Shown one piece after another: positions 45,112 to 54,837 of a stretch of DNA of 64,000 nt. The position numbers and the translations under genes were made by a program. Position 1 is the first letter of the stretch. Each line of letters begins with the position of its first letter. The notes beneath the pieces were generated by a model, which worked only from the letters and a program-made list of their open reading frames with translations, searched no databases and had not been told where the DNA came from. The DNA is from an uncultured Chlorobiaceae bacterium. GTDB taxonomy: Bacteria > Bacteroidota > Chlorobiia > Chlorobiales > Chlorobiaceae. The stretch is from positions 30,349-94,348 of the forward strand of contig CAIRXW010000021.1 in NCBI GenBank assembly GCA_903882665.1, given 5' to 3'.

Positions 45112-46517
45112 TTCAATGGTTGGGAGGATTCTGGTTGCGATGGTATGACTTCGTTGCCGGATGCGAAATCAAGCACACTTTTCTGCAGTGCGAGATTATA
45201 GGTTGCCTGGGAGAGGTTGGATCGGGCACTGAAAAGAGAGCTTCGTGCTGAGCTGATTTCGATAAAACTTGCCGATCCAAGTTCATACCTTTTTTTGATG
45301 CCGTCAAAAGCCGAGCGTGCAGCCTTCAGGCTTATTTTGGCGGTTTCTATCTGCATGAGTGCTGCGCTGTACTCTTCTGCAGCTTCATAAATATCGATGA
45401 GAATATTGTTTTTCAGATCGTCGTAATCATACTGCTGGTTTATCTGGTTGATTTTGGCCGATTCAACGTTGTAACGGGTCTGGAATCTATCAAAAATTGT
45501 CCAACTGAGGTTGAGTGCTACCGAGTATCCGATTGAGTTTGCAAGCTGATCCGAGAGAGACGGGTAGGGTAGATCTCCTGTGTTCTGCTGAAAATATTCT
45601 ATGCCTCCGGTGCCGACGTTGAGGGTTACATCAAGGCTCGGGTAAAATGCAGCTCTGGACTTGGTGACCTGCCATTTTGATGCTTTCACCTCAAACTCCT
45701 TGCCTTTAAGGTCACTGCGCCGTTGAAAGGCAAGCGCAACAAGAGTATCGGGATTGGGTTTTATCAAAAGTGAATTATTGAGGTCTTCAGGGAGAGGTTC
45801 AAGGCTGAACTTTGTCAAGGGGTCAATCTGTATGCGGCGCACCAGTTCAAGCAGACTCTTTTGCATGCGGGTTTCCGCCTTGATGACCGATAGAAGGCTT
45901 TCGGCTGCGTCAGCCTGCTGCTGGTCACGATCGATTATGGATTTCAGGCCTATTTGAAACTGCCGGTCGGTGAGAGTCAGTTGATTTTGGGCCAGGAGGA
46001 GGTTTTCGCGGGCAATGGCAAGGAGTTCCTGGTTCAGAAGCACCTGATAATAGGCCTGGGTTACGTCGAAGGCTATGGCCTGCAGTGCTCTTGAAAGGGT
46101 GTATTCAGCAGCATTTTCTTTATTCAGTGCTGCTTGCAGGGAAGCGTAATCGCTGAATCCATTGAAAAGATTCAGAGAGCTCGTCACTGTCAGATCGACG
46201 GTCTTACTCTTTGTTTTTATGTTTGTTATGGCACTTCCTGTGTAGTTCGGCGCATAGGTACGGTTGAGGGTATAGGGAGAATAGCTTGCCGACGTTGAAA
46301 TTCGTGGAAGAAAGTTGCCATAATTTCTCAGCACATCGGTACCCTGAAGCTTCAGGGTGTTTTCGGCTTTTCTGGCCGAAGTAGAGTTTCTGAGAGCAAT
46401 CTCAATGCAGCGGGAGAGAGTGAAGCTCTTTTCTCTGTTTTCAGAGCCACAACCTATTGAAGGTGAAGCAAGAAAAAGCAGAGTAATGCAGAAAAATGAA
46501 AAAATTTTAGAAACCAA
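45108..46517 (-). CDS. TolC-family outer-membrane efflux channel
   Basis: A 469-aa outer-membrane factor. The N-terminus (FSFFCITLLFLASPSIGC) is a signal peptide with a cysteine that could be lipidated, though the lipobox is not ideal. Two homologous halves are visible, each with long helices: a first half with STSASYSPYTLNRTYAP, a second with FYPSLDVTLNVGTGG and SYDYDD-type helices to residue ~430. The only start is TTG 46517. It is the first gene of the five-gene export operon. It may also serve the RND pump at 4467-8701. Confidence 0.9.
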   Translation of the reverse strand: MVSKIFSFFCITLLFLASPSIGCGSENREKSFTLSRCIEIALRNSTSARKAENTLKLQGTDVLRNYGNFLPRISTSASYSPYTLNRTYAPNYTGSAITNIKTKSKTVDLTVTSSLNLFNGFSDYASLQAALNKENAAEYTLSRALQAIAFDVTQAYYQVLLNQELLAIARENLLLAQNQLTLTDRQFQIGLKSIIDRDQQQADAAESLLSVIKAETRMQKSLLELVRRIQIDPLTKFSLEPLPEDLNNSLLIKPNPDTLVALAFQRRSDLKGKEFEVKASKWQVTKSRAAFYPSLDVTLNVGTGGIEYFQQNTGDLPYPSLSDQLANSIGYSVALNLSWTIFDRFQTRYNVESAKINQINQQYDYDDLKNNILIDIYEAAEEYSAALMQIETAKISLKAARSAFDGIKKRYELGSASFIEISSARSSLFSARSNLSQATYNLALQKSVLDFASGNEVIPSQPESSQPLK

Positions 46518-46640
46518 AATGCAATATCTTTAACCGTTTAAAAATCCCTCCGGTACCATTTATAACTCGTTACACTCCACCTTACAATATATATTTTATT
46601 TAAATAGTTTCATTTACGGGTTCCGTGCCTATTTGTGAAC

Positions 46641-47216
46641 TCAAAGCTGCTCAAGGAGCGAGTCGATTTCATGCTGGTAGAGTTCAGCATTTTGCGGTTT
46701 CAACTGGATAAGATGCGTGTAGATTTTAATCGCTTTTTTGTAGGCACCCTGTTCCGTGAAGAGGTTGGCAAGGCTTTCAGTGGGTACAGCAATGGTTGTG
46801 TCATCGGAAAAAGGTTGTCTTTGTTCTATAATTGAGGTTGGGTCAGCGTTTTCAGTTGTTTTTGCCGGTTCAAATTTCATCAGTGCCGCAGTCAGCTTTT
46901 CAAGTTCATCGGTGACGGGGTCGAATAGTGGCGGTTGAGCGACCAACTCCTCATTGCCTGCTGAAGCTTGAAGCTCAATGAGCTCTTGCCAGGCGATCTG
47001 GTTTGCCGGGGCTATCGTGCAGCACTTTCGAAGATATTCTCCGGCATGAGTGTTGCGCCGGAGTCCTTTGAGCGCCTTTGCATAGAGCAGATGAAAAAGA
47101 TATGAGTCAGCAAACAACCCGGAATACGGATCAAGTTTGTCAATGCCTGACTGGAATCTTCCTCTTGACAGGTCAAGCGAAACCTCTGCAAAAAACAGGT
47201 ATGGTTCACTGATCAT
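46641..47216 (-). CDS. TPR-like protein downstream of ddl
   Basis: A 191-aa helical protein with tetratricopeptide-like repeats. The clearest are at residues ~10-60 and at the C-terminus ([20 protein letters not shown], then [16 protein letters not shown]). A low-complexity acidic middle links them. No signal peptide, so cytoplasmic. Its ATG overlaps the ddl stop by 4 nt, so the two are translationally coupled. Its binding partner is unknown; a role in cell-wall assembly is only inferred from the pairing. Confidence 0.65.
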   Translation of the reverse strand: MISEPYLFFAEVSLDLSRGRFQSGIDKLDPYSGLFADSYLFHLLYAKALKGLRRNTHAGEYLRKCCTIAPANQIAWQELIELQASAGNEELVAQPPLFDPVTDELEKLTAALMKFEPAKTTENADPTSIIEQRQPFSDDTTIAVPTESLANLFTEQGAYKKAIKIYTHLIQLKPQNAELYQHEIDSLLEQL

Positions 47217-48295
47217 GGTCGTATGGTTTCCAGTGCGAGCTGCAGCAGGCGCTCTGCAAGTTCCTGAAACGGTATGCCACTGGCCGCCATGAGCTGTGGA
47301 TACATGCTGATGTCGGTGAAGCCGGGAATCGTATTGACCTCGTTAAGGACAATGCGCCCTGTGTTTTCGTCCACAAAAAAATCTATTCTCGACATACCCC
47401 GGCATCCAAGGGCCTTGTAAGCCTTCAGCGCAGCGCTCCTCACCTCTTCCTGTATTTCGCCAGGAATACGTGCCGGGATAAAAAGCTTTGCTGTGTTGTG
47501 GATGTATTTGTCCTGATAGTCGTAAAAATCGCTGCCCGGTTCGATTTCGCCGCACAGGGAAACTTCCGGCGTCTCATTGCCAAGTACAGCGACTTCAATT
47601 TCCCTGCCCTGGATTGCTTTTTCGACCAGCACCTTTGCATCGAGCGAGCAGGCGCTTTCAAGGGCCGAAGGGAGCTCGGAGCCATGATGCACCTTTGATA
47701 TCCCTATTGATGAACCGAGATTTGCCGGTTTGACAAAAAATGGATAGTCGAACTGCTGCTCAATCAAGGATCGAACACCTTCCGGGTCAGTATGGTAATC
47801 GGCGCTGAAAAGTGTCATGGAAGGCGCGACAGCAAGGCCCGCATCGGCAACGCAAAGTTTGGTAAGCGCCTTGTCCATCGTGAGTGCCGAGGCGAGAACG
47901 CCGCATCCCGTATAGGGAACGGCGCAGGTATCCAGAAATCCCTGAATGCGGCCATCTTCACCATATGTTCCATGAAGCGTAAGAAATGCCACATCAATCA
48001 GGGCACTCTTGAAATCAAAGTCAAAAGGCTTCTGAGCAGCCTCTTTTACCATTTCCCGGAGGGTTGATGCCGTTGCTTCAAGTGAAGAGTTTCTCAAGAG
48101 GGCTGAAAGGTCAAGGTTCAGAATATCCTGCGCAATCCCGTCACAGAGCCAGTGCCCCTCATGAGTGATATAGAAGGGAAGTACCTTGTAGCGCTCTCGA
48201 TTGATATTTGCTGCTATTGATTTTGCCGAGATGATCGATATTTCGTGTTCGCTTGACCTGCCTCCAAAAATGAGAGCAACAGTTATACGTGGCAT
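47213..48295 (-). CDS. ddl: D-alanine--D-alanine ligase
   Basis: Makes the D-Ala-D-Ala dipeptide of peptidoglycan. I used ATG 48295 (360 aa, [20 protein letters not shown]); an in-frame TTG at 48367 is unlikely. ATP-grasp features: SSEHEIS serine loop, GYGEDG-type segment [31 protein letters not shown], and the metal site [21 protein letters not shown]. It shares the insert-bearing layout of long Ddl enzymes. A TPR-like gene follows with a 4-nt overlap. It is divergent from the lipoate ligase gene. Confidence 0.95.
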   Translation of the reverse strand: MPRITVALIFGGRSSEHEISIISAKSIAANINRERYKVLPFYITHEGHWLCDGIAQDILNLDLSALLRNSSLEATASTLREMVKEAAQKPFDFDFKSALIDVAFLTLHGTYGEDGRIQGFLDTCAVPYTGCGVLASALTMDKALTKLCVADAGLAVAPSMTLFSADYHTDPEGVRSLIEQQFDYPFFVKPANLGSSIGISKVHHGSELPSALESACSLDAKVLVEKAIQGREIEVAVLGNETPEVSLCGEIEPGSDFYDYQDKYIHNTAKLFIPARIPGEIQEEVRSAALKAYKALGCRGMSRIDFFVDENTGRIVLNEVNTIPGFTDISMYPQLMAASGIPFQELAERLLQLALETIRP

Positions 48296-48457
48296 GAGTA
48301 TGGTAATGACAATTGGTAAGGTGATGGCACTTTGCTGCAAAATACCCGTCTCACAGGAGACAAACAATGTACAGGGTAAAAATAATTATTATCTTGCTCC
48401 GAATTTGCAATGGCATTGTGCTATAGCGTCTTTTAGAGTGCCCGGGAGGGGTTGTAA

Positions 48458-49258
48458 ATGGAGAACATTTTTTTTTCCAGGATTTATTGTTTCGACACCG
48501 GTTTTCATACCGGTGAAGAGAATATGGCCTATGACCGGCAGTTGATGGCCGCATTTCTTGATGGACGGTTTCAGCAGCGCTACGGAAGTGACAGTTGCCT
48601 CTGGCGATTTTACTCCTGGCACCCTCATGCCGTTACGATAGGGTATAATCAGGATATTTCCGGAATTGACACGCTAAAATGCCGCTCCGAGGGTATTGAT
48701 GTTGTCAGAAGGCCTACCGGCGGCAGGGCAGTCTTTCATGCAGAGGAATTTACCTACAGTTTTTTTGCAGAGTCACTGGCTCAGAACTCCGAGCTTTACC
48801 GTATGGTGCATGAAGTCATCCAGCTTGCTCTTGAAAGCCTTGGCATCCATGCCGGCTTTTGCCGATCCACTCTTTCCCGCCCTCAGGGGGACGGGGCCTC
48901 CAGAGCGGTCAGTTGTTTTACCGCATCGGCCCGTTATGAGCTTCAGGTGGAAGGGCGAAAACTGGTTGGTTCTGCACAGCGCAGGAGTCGCAACGTTCTT
49001 TTGCAGCATGGATCACTTCCACTCTCGGCTCGGCACAAGGAGCTCTGTTCCCTTATGGCCCTTTCAGAGGGGAGTGCATTCGAAGAGATTTGGGAAGAAA
49101 TGGAGCGAAAAACCACCTCTCTTGAAGAGATTCTGGGCTACTTACCTGACTACGCCCATCTCAGTGCGCTGATGCGCTCTGCCGCCGGGAAGCTGCATGG
49201 CGTTGAAACCGTGGAGCTTTCTCTGAGCGATTTGCAGGATATTTTACCAGCAACATGA
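48458..49258 (+). CDS. Lipoate/octanoate protein ligase (BPL/LplA/LipB family)
   Basis: A 266-aa enzyme expected to attach lipoate or octanoate to E2/GcvH domains. It shows the family motif RRPTGGRAVFH (about residues 86-96) and the lysine-bearing GSAQRRSRNVLLQHGSLPL. A GGGAGGGG ribosome site precedes ATG 48458. Whether it is a LipM-type octanoyltransferase or a lipoate ligase is not settled by these motifs. It is followed 27 nt later by panB. Confidence 0.85.
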   Translation: MENIFFSRIYCFDTGFHTGEENMAYDRQLMAAFLDGRFQQRYGSDSCLWRFYSWHPHAVTIGYNQDISGIDTLKCRSEGIDVVRRPTGGRAVFHAEEFTYSFFAESLAQNSELYRMVHEVIQLALESLGIHAGFCRSTLSRPQGDGASRAVSCFTASARYELQVEGRKLVGSAQRRSRNVLLQHGSLPLSARHKELCSLMALSEGSAFEEIWEEMERKTTSLEEILGYLPDYAHLSALMRSAAGKLHGVETVELSLSDLQDILPAT

Positions 49259-49285
49259 ACACTCAATTTATTAAAAGAAGCCATT

Positions 49286-50119
49286 ATGAACAGAAGCACC
49301 CAGCAGAAAGCCGCTCATGTTACCACCAGAAGACTGCTCGACATGAAGCAGAATGGTGAAAAAATAGCAATGCTGACCGCTTATGATTACACCATGGCGA
49401 GAATTCTTGATCGGGCAGGTGTTGATGTCCTGCTTGTCGGCGACTCTGCGAGCAACGTTTTTGCCGGACACAGCACAACCTTGCCAATCACGATTGAAGA
49501 GATGATTTACCATGCCAAGGCTGTTGTCAGGGGTGTGCACGACGAGAGTGGCCGGGCAATGGTGGTGATCGACATGCCATTCATGAGCTATCAGCTCTCC
49601 AGTGAAGAGGCGCTGCGCAATGCCGGAAAGATCATGAAAGAGCATGAGTGCGATGCAGTCAAGCTGGAAGGAGGCCGGGTCATTGCCGATACCGTCAAGC
49701 GGATTACCGACGTCGGGATTCCCGTCATGGGCCATCTCGGTCTGATGCCGCAGTCGATCTACAAGTACGGCAGCTACAGAGTCAGGGCACAGGAGGAGAG
49801 AGAAGCTGAACAACTGCTTGAAGATGCCAAAATAATCGAAGAGGCGGGAGCCTTTGCCATTGTGCTCGAAAAAATCCCCTCTGCGCTTGCTGTCGAAGTT
49901 ACCCGCTCACTGACCATTCCCACCATTGGTATTGGCGCCGGGGTTGCCTGTGACGGCCAGGTACTTGTCATCAACGATATTCTCGGCCTGAACCGGGAGT
50001 TTCATCCCCGTTTCGTCCGACAATACGCCGATTTGAATACAGTTATTGAAGATGCAGCCAGGCAGTACGTCGAGGACGTCAGGGAGGCCAATTTTCCATC
50101 CCCCGAAGAAAGTTATTAA
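49286..50119 (+). CDS. panB: 3-methyl-2-oxobutanoate hydroxymethyltransferase
   Basis: First committed step of pantothenate and coenzyme A synthesis: ketoisovalerate plus methylene-THF to ketopantoate. The 277-aa TIM barrel has [45 protein letters not shown] and the late [10 protein letters not shown]. Length and start are normal. The methylene-THF user links it to the folate gene metF only loosely. It ends before a GC-rich hairpin at 50125-50144. Confidence 0.95.
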   Translation: MNRSTQQKAAHVTTRRLLDMKQNGEKIAMLTAYDYTMARILDRAGVDVLLVGDSASNVFAGHSTTLPITIEEMIYHAKAVVRGVHDESGRAMVVIDMPFMSYQLSSEEALRNAGKIMKEHECDAVKLEGGRVIADTVKRITDVGIPVMGHLGLMPQSIYKYGSYRVRAQEEREAEQLLEDAKIIEEAGAFAIVLEKIPSALAVEVTRSLTIPTIGIGAGVACDGQVLVINDILGLNREFHPRFVRQYADLNTVIEDAARQYVEDVREANFPSPEESY

Positions 50120-50124
50120 CCGTA

Positions 50125-50144
50125 GGGGCGGGGTCATCCCGCCC
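50125..50144. repeat. GC-rich hairpin after panB
   Basis: GGGCGGG-GTCAT-CCCGCCC is a perfect 7-bp stem in the 279-nt panB-pssA gap. It lacks a T-run, so it may be a REP-like palindrome or a weak terminator. A similar GTAGGGG start recurs at 58542. The rest of the gap (50145-50398) contains a second small hairpin (50342-50358) and no gene. Confidence 0.5.
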
Positions 50145-50398
50145 AAATTTCATTTCACCCCGCCCTCGAAATGCAACAATTGTGGCAACGAACGCCATTA
50201 TTGACGATAATACCAAAATTCAACCGGAATCGGCAGATTGACGCATGATGCAGGTATCCGTATGCAGAATTCCAAAAAGAGTATAAATTTCGTTACCTTC
50301 ATATTCAGTATGGAGAGGGGCTGTGAAAGTCATGCTCCATGGAGGCGTTTTTTGCCTCTGATGAAATTTTTTTCTCCCGATGATGGATATTCCTGTAT

Positions 50399-51202
50399 AT
50401 GAGTGATAGTGGCAAACAAAGGGCTCAGAAACGCTACCCCCCTTTTCTGAAAAACAGTTCAAAAGAGCGTTCACCATTTTTCCCCTCAGTATCGCGCTCG
50501 TTTGTCCCTTCGGTTTTTACCGTCATGAACATGGTGTGCGGCTATATCGCCATTGTCATGTCCGGGGAGGGGAGTTTTGTTGCTGCCTGCTGGTTTATCA
50601 TTCTTGCGGCATTTTTTGATACTATTGACGGCTTTGTGGCCAGAATTACCAACGGCACCTCTGACTTTGGCGTGGAGCTCGACTCTCTCTCTGATCTTGT
50701 CTCTTTTGGAGCCGCTCCTGCATATCTGGTCTACAAGTTCGGTCTTGAAGGGCTGCCGGGCATTACCGGTATCTGTGTCAGTTCTCTGCTGATGATCGGC
50801 AGCGGTCTCAGGCTTGCCCGTTTCAATATCAGCGTGATCGGCTATGACAAAGAGTCTTTTTCGGGTCTTCCGACACCGGCACAGGCGTTGACGGTTGCCG
50901 GGTTTGTGCTCTGGATGAGTGGTGATCCGATTTTTCCTCCAGCATTGATGCAGATTATTCTGGCCGGGCTTTCCACCGCACTTGCCCTGCTCATGATCAG
51001 CAAGGTGAATTATGATGCCCTGCCCAAGCCTACCGCTGACTCTTTCCGGCGTAAACCCCTGCAAATGGCACTCTATATTGGTGCCATGTTCTGCGTGCTT
51101 CTCTTTCACTCGAAAGCTTTTTTTCTTGCCATGTTGTTGTATATTCTGCTCGGTATTGTACGCTCAATCACGCTGCTGTGGCGTCGTCAATGGCAGACCT
51201 GA
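50399..51202 (+). CDS. pssA: CDP-diacylglycerol--serine O-phosphatidyltransferase
   Basis: Membrane enzyme making phosphatidylserine, the precursor of phosphatidylethanolamine. The 267-aa protein has the CDP-alcohol phosphotransferase signature (D-x2-DG-x2-AR-x8-G-x3-D-x3-D), seen from DTIDGFVARITNG through FGVELDSLSD. About seven membrane helices follow. A basic, Ser/Pro-rich 40-residue N-terminus is longer than usual. psd is not adjacent here. Confidence 0.93.
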   Translation: MSDSGKQRAQKRYPPFLKNSSKERSPFFPSVSRSFVPSVFTVMNMVCGYIAIVMSGEGSFVAACWFIILAAFFDTIDGFVARITNGTSDFGVELDSLSDLVSFGAAPAYLVYKFGLEGLPGITGICVSSLLMIGSGLRLARFNISVIGYDKESFSGLPTPAQALTVAGFVLWMSGDPIFPPALMQIILAGLSTALALLMISKVNYDALPKPTADSFRRKPLQMALYIGAMFCVLLFHSKAFFLAMLLYILLGIVRSITLLWRRQWQT

Positions 51203-51224
51203 TTTTTTCCATTCAACCCTACGC

Positions 51225-51485
51225 ATGATAATGCCCTATACTGCAAAAATAAAGGTTACCCTGCGCCAGTCTATTCTTGATGTCCAGGGCAAAGCGGTCG
51301 AGCACGCCCTTAAAAATCTCGGTTACCATACCGTGGAATCAGCCAGAATCGGCAAATATATCGAGGTGATCATCAATGAAGAGGAGTTGCAGCAGGCTGA
51401 ACGCATCTGCAACGAAATCTGTCAGAAACTCTTGTCGAATCCGGTCATGGAAAATTTTTCCTTTGAGCTGGAACAAGTCAATTAA
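51225..51485 (+). CDS. purS: Phosphoribosylformylglycinamidine synthase subunit PurS
   Basis: Small subunit that bridges PurQ and PurL for ammonia transfer in purine synthesis. The 86-aa protein (MIMPYTAKIKVTLRQSILDV) shows the PurS sequence, with DVQGKAVEHALKNLGY. Two ATGs (51225 and 51231) are possible starts. A longer frame starting inside pssA is a shadow. It lies 13 nt before purQ. Confidence 0.93.
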   Translation: MIMPYTAKIKVTLRQSILDVQGKAVEHALKNLGYHTVESARIGKYIEVIINEEELQQAERICNEICQKLLSNPVMENFSFELEQVN

Positions 51486-51498
51486 ATAGCATGCAATT

Positions 51499-52203
51499 AT
51501 GGCTGATGTAACTGTAGGTGTCGTTGTTTTTCCTGGTTCAAATTGTGATCATGATACGGAGTATGCCGTCGGTTCGTTCAGCGCCGTCAAGCCGCGTATG
51601 CTCTGGCATAATGACCATGATCTCCAGGGGGCAAAGGCAATCATTCTGCCTGGCGGCTTTTCATATGGCGACTACCTTCGTGCAGGCTCTATAGCCCGTT
51701 TTTCTCCCATCATGCAGGAAGTTATCGAGTTTGCCCGAAAAGGCTTTCCGGTGCTTGGTATCTGCAATGGATTTCAGGTGCTGCTCGAAAGCGGGCTGCT
51801 TGAAGGCGCTCTTTCAAAGAACCGCGATAAAAAGTTTCTCTGTTGCCAGACCACCCTCAAAACGGTGAACTGCTCAACCATCTTTACCAGCCGGTACCAG
51901 CAGGATCAACTCCTCAGTATTCCCATTGCGCATGGTCAGGGCAACTATTTTGCTCCTCCCGAAGTTATCGAAAGCCTTGAAGAGCACGAGCAGATTGTTT
52001 TCAAATACAGTGACGCAGAGGGCCGGGTGAGTGATGAATCCAATCCGAACGGCTCGTTGCGGAACATTGCCGGAATTATCAACCGCCAGGGCAATGTGCT
52101 CGGTCTGATGCCTCATCCCGAACGGGCGAGCGAAAAGAGTCTTGGCTCTGTTGATGGAAGAGGGCTCTTTGAATCACTTTTCCGTCATGTTGCCGGAGTG
52201 TAA
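51499..52203 (+). CDS. purQ: Phosphoribosylformylglycinamidine synthase subunit PurQ
   Basis: Glutaminase subunit of FGAM synthase. The 234-aa class I amidotransferase begins [14 protein letters not shown], has the nucleophile cysteine in [13 protein letters not shown] (about residue 92) and the His/Glu pair in [10 protein letters not shown]. Works with PurS just upstream; purL is not in the window. The start at 51499 has only a weak ribosome site, which fits coupling to purS. Confidence 0.95.
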   Translation: MADVTVGVVVFPGSNCDHDTEYAVGSFSAVKPRMLWHNDHDLQGAKAIILPGGFSYGDYLRAGSIARFSPIMQEVIEFARKGFPVLGICNGFQVLLESGLLEGALSKNRDKKFLCCQTTLKTVNCSTIFTSRYQQDQLLSIPIAHGQGNYFAPPEVIESLEEHEQIVFKYSDAEGRVSDESNPNGSLRNIAGIINRQGNVLGLMPHPERASEKSLGSVDGRGLFESLFRHVAGV

Positions 52204-52249
52204 ACGCTTTGTGCAATATGCCCTCACGAGTTAAACATTGGGAACTATT

Positions 52250-53500
52250 GTGACGCAGAAATATAAAGTGTTTTCATGGCTGCTTTTTGATTTTGCCAAC
52301 ACTTCCTTCAGCGTGATGATGGTCACCTTTGTTTTTCCCCTCTTCTTCAAAAATGTTATCTGCAAGGGCGAGCCTTGGGGTGACGCTTTGTGGGGTTTCA
52401 GCATCAGCATCTCCATGCTGCTCGTCGCCCTCATATCACCGGTTCTTGGAGCTGCCGCCGATTATTCGGGAAAACGGAAGCGCTTTCTTTTCGTTTTTAC
52501 CATCACCTCCATTGTTGCCACAGCCTTGCTCTCTTTTTCGGCCCCTGGAATGGCTGTGGTGGCTCTTCTGCTTTTTATTTTTGCCAACATGGGCTTTGAG
52601 GGGGGACTTGTTTTCTATGACGCCTATCTCAAGGAACTGGCCTCCGACAAGAGTGTCGGCAGGCTCTCCGGGTATGGTTTTGCCATGGGCTACCTTGGGG
52701 CGCTCGCTATCCTGCTGCTGGTGAAGCCACTGCTCGCCAAAGGGATTGTTTTGTCCAACATGCCGAATGTGCAATTGAGTTTTTTTGTGGCGGCAATTTT
52801 TTTCGCTCTCTTTTCCGCTCCGCTTTTTCTTGCGCTGCGGGATGAAAAAAAAGAGGATCGACCGGCACTCTCTGTTGCAGCACTTGTTACTTCCATCAGG
52901 GAGGTGAAGTATACAGTTCAGCATATCATGAGTTATCCCGATCTTGCGCGATTTCTGCTTGCCTACTTTTTCTATAATGATGCAATTTTAACCGTTATCG
53001 CTTTTTCGTCGATTTATGCCCAGAATACCCTTGGATTTACGACCGGAGAGCTGATTGTTTTCTTTATGCTGGTGCAGACGACCGCCATTGCCGGTTCGGT
53101 TATTTTCGGCTTTGTGACCGATAAAATAGGGCCGAAACGGACGATTGTCATCACGCTTTTGATCTGGTTTATCGTCGTTGTTGCGGCTATTTTTGCCGAC
53201 AGCAAGGAGCTCTTTTTTTATACAGGGATGCTTGCCGGCATGTCCATGGGCTCGTCGCAGGCCGCGTCGCGCTCCATGATGATCCGCCTGACACCCCTGG
53301 AACATGTTACCGAGTTTTTTGGTTTTTATGACGGTACCTTCGGCAAGGCTTCTGCTGTAGTAGGTCCTCTTGTGTTCGGGTTGGTGTCGGCGCAGGCTGG
53401 AAGCCAGAAAGTGGCGCTTTCCTCCCTGTTGTTCTTTTTTACGATTGGACTTTTGCTGATGACCAGGGTAAGATCAGTCGGAACCCTCAGCGAAGGATGA
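52250..53500 (+). CDS. MFS transporter, UMF1/Atg22-like
   Basis: A 416-aa integral membrane protein with about 12 helices. I prefer GTG 52250 (MTQKYKVFSWLLFDFANTSF); a TTG at 52238 is in frame. The DFANTSFSVMMVTFVFPLFF start and the GFVTDKIGPKRTI loop are typical of the UMF1 family of the major facilitator superfamily. These are proposed to export amino acids or other small solutes; the substrate is unknown here. It follows purQ by 46 nt but with no evident functional link. Confidence 0.85.
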   Translation: MTQKYKVFSWLLFDFANTSFSVMMVTFVFPLFFKNVICKGEPWGDALWGFSISISMLLVALISPVLGAAADYSGKRKRFLFVFTITSIVATALLSFSAPGMAVVALLLFIFANMGFEGGLVFYDAYLKELASDKSVGRLSGYGFAMGYLGALAILLLVKPLLAKGIVLSNMPNVQLSFFVAAIFFALFSAPLFLALRDEKKEDRPALSVAALVTSIREVKYTVQHIMSYPDLARFLLAYFFYNDAILTVIAFSSIYAQNTLGFTTGELIVFFMLVQTTAIAGSVIFGFVTDKIGPKRTIVITLLIWFIVVVAAIFADSKELFFYTGMLAGMSMGSSQAASRSMMIRLTPLEHVTEFFGFYDGTFGKASAVVGPLVFGLVSAQAGSQKVALSSLLFFFTIGLLLMTRVRSVGTLSEG

Positions 53501-53565
53501 AGAGATAAGTTCCCCAAAACATTAGTTTGCAGTGCAGAGTGGCTTCGGAACAAAAGGAAGAGAAG

Positions 53566-54837
53566 ATGGAAAGGAGAATGAGAAAATCGAAATTGGCCCT
53601 CCATGCTGGAGCCACACACCATCTGCGCGCTTTTGTACCGTTTTTCTGGAAAAATTTTCTTCACGACAAGATTTTTCTTGGTGCCGGTTCTCTTGCTTTT
53701 GAGACGCTTCTCTCGATTGTGCCGATGCTTGCCATTATCCTCTCAATCCTGAATGTTTTTGTGGTCTTTGCGCCCTTCAAACGCTCGATTGAGGATTTTC
53801 TTGTCCAGAATTTCATGCCGGGAGCAGGCATGGTGCTCAATAACTATCTCGCTGATTTTATTGGAAAAACCTCCAGCGTACCGATTCTTGGAGGCGTCTT
53901 TCTTTTCATTATCGCACTTTTCCTCATCTCAACGGTTGATCATACGCTCAATGAAATATGGGAGGTTCATGCTCCCCGCAAGGCTCTGCAAGGCTTTACC
54001 CTTTACTGGACGGTACTCACGCTCGGGCCAGTGCTTATCGGAAGCAGTCTTGCCGCAAGCTCTTATGTATGGTATACGGTCTTTACAGCGGGCCCTTTGC
54101 TTGAAATGAAAACCAGTTTCCTCTCCTTTTTTCCCTTCATCAACTCGATTGTTGCCTTTTTTCTGCTCTATATGCTTGTTCCAAACCGTCGAGTCAGGTT
54201 TGTTCACGCTTTTTCCGGCGCGCTTCTTGCTGCGGTTCTTTTTGAACTCTCAAAGAGATGGTTTGCGTTCTATATTACCCATTTTGCAACCTTTGAGCAT
54301 ATTTACGGAGCACTGTCGGTCATACCGATGCTTTTTTTCTGGATCTATCTTAGCTGGATTGTGGTACTGACCGGTGCTGAATTTGTTTTTTGTCTCGGAG
54401 CCCTGAAGCCTGAAGGGATGGTAGCCGAACCATTCAACCCCATTCGTGGAGTGCCCGAGGTTCTTTCGGTACTTGCTCATATCTGGAGTGGCCAGAAGAG
54501 CGGCAATGCCATGGACATGAAAAAAATTCTGAAGGTTGTTCATGGCATTACTCCTTCCGGTGTACGAAAAATTGTTGATATCCTGTTGCTCAGCGATCTG
54601 GTTCATCTTACCGTAAATGGTGCTCTTGCCGTCAGCCGTGACTTGTATGTTCTGACACTGTACGATCTTTATGCAATAATTCCGTCCGGCTTCTGGAGCG
54701 ATGAAAACGGCTCGCTGATTTCAGGAGGTAATAGCGTACATTTGGGAACGATCAGCAGGGGAGTCACTGAATGCCTCAAAAACCGCATGAATCTGCCCCT
54801 TGCCCCTTTGTTAGAGGATAGTAATCAAACACCATAA
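53566..54837 (+). CDS. YihY/BrkB-family inner-membrane protein
   Basis: A 423-aa protein from ATG 53566, which has a strong AAGGAAGAG site; an upstream TTG is unlikely. The YihY domain (about residues 45-290) shows six helices with LAFETLLSIVPMLAIIL and the late FFWIYLSWIVVLTGAEFVF. A C-terminal soluble region (~290-420) resembles a winged-helix domain. These proteins are sometimes mislabelled RNase BN; a transport role is more likely. Its stop overlaps the dnaX start by 1 nt. Confidence 0.85.
   Translation: MERRMRKSKLALHAGATHHLRAFVPFFWKNFLHDKIFLGAGSLAFETLLSIVPMLAIILSILNVFVVFAPFKRSIEDFLVQNFMPGAGMVLNNYLADFIGKTSSVPILGGVFLFIIALFLISTVDHTLNEIWEVHAPRKALQGFTLYWTVLTLGPVLIGSSLAASSYVWYTVFTAGPLLEMKTSFLSFFPFINSIVAFFLLYMLVPNRRVRFVHAFSGALLAAVLFELSKRWFAFYITHFATFEHIYGALSVIPMLFFWIYLSWIVVLTGAEFVFCLGALKPEGMVAEPFNPIRGVPEVLSVLAHIWSGQKSGNAMDMKKILKVVHGITPSGVRKIVDILLLSDLVHLTVNGALAVSRDLYVLTLYDLYAIIPSGFWSDENGSLISGGNSVHLGTISRGVTECLKNRMNLPLAPLLEDSNQTP

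Noticed and set aside
50120..50398. Riboswitch or RNA gene between panB and pssA
   Set aside because: Only two short hairpins are present; no known riboswitch core was recognised.
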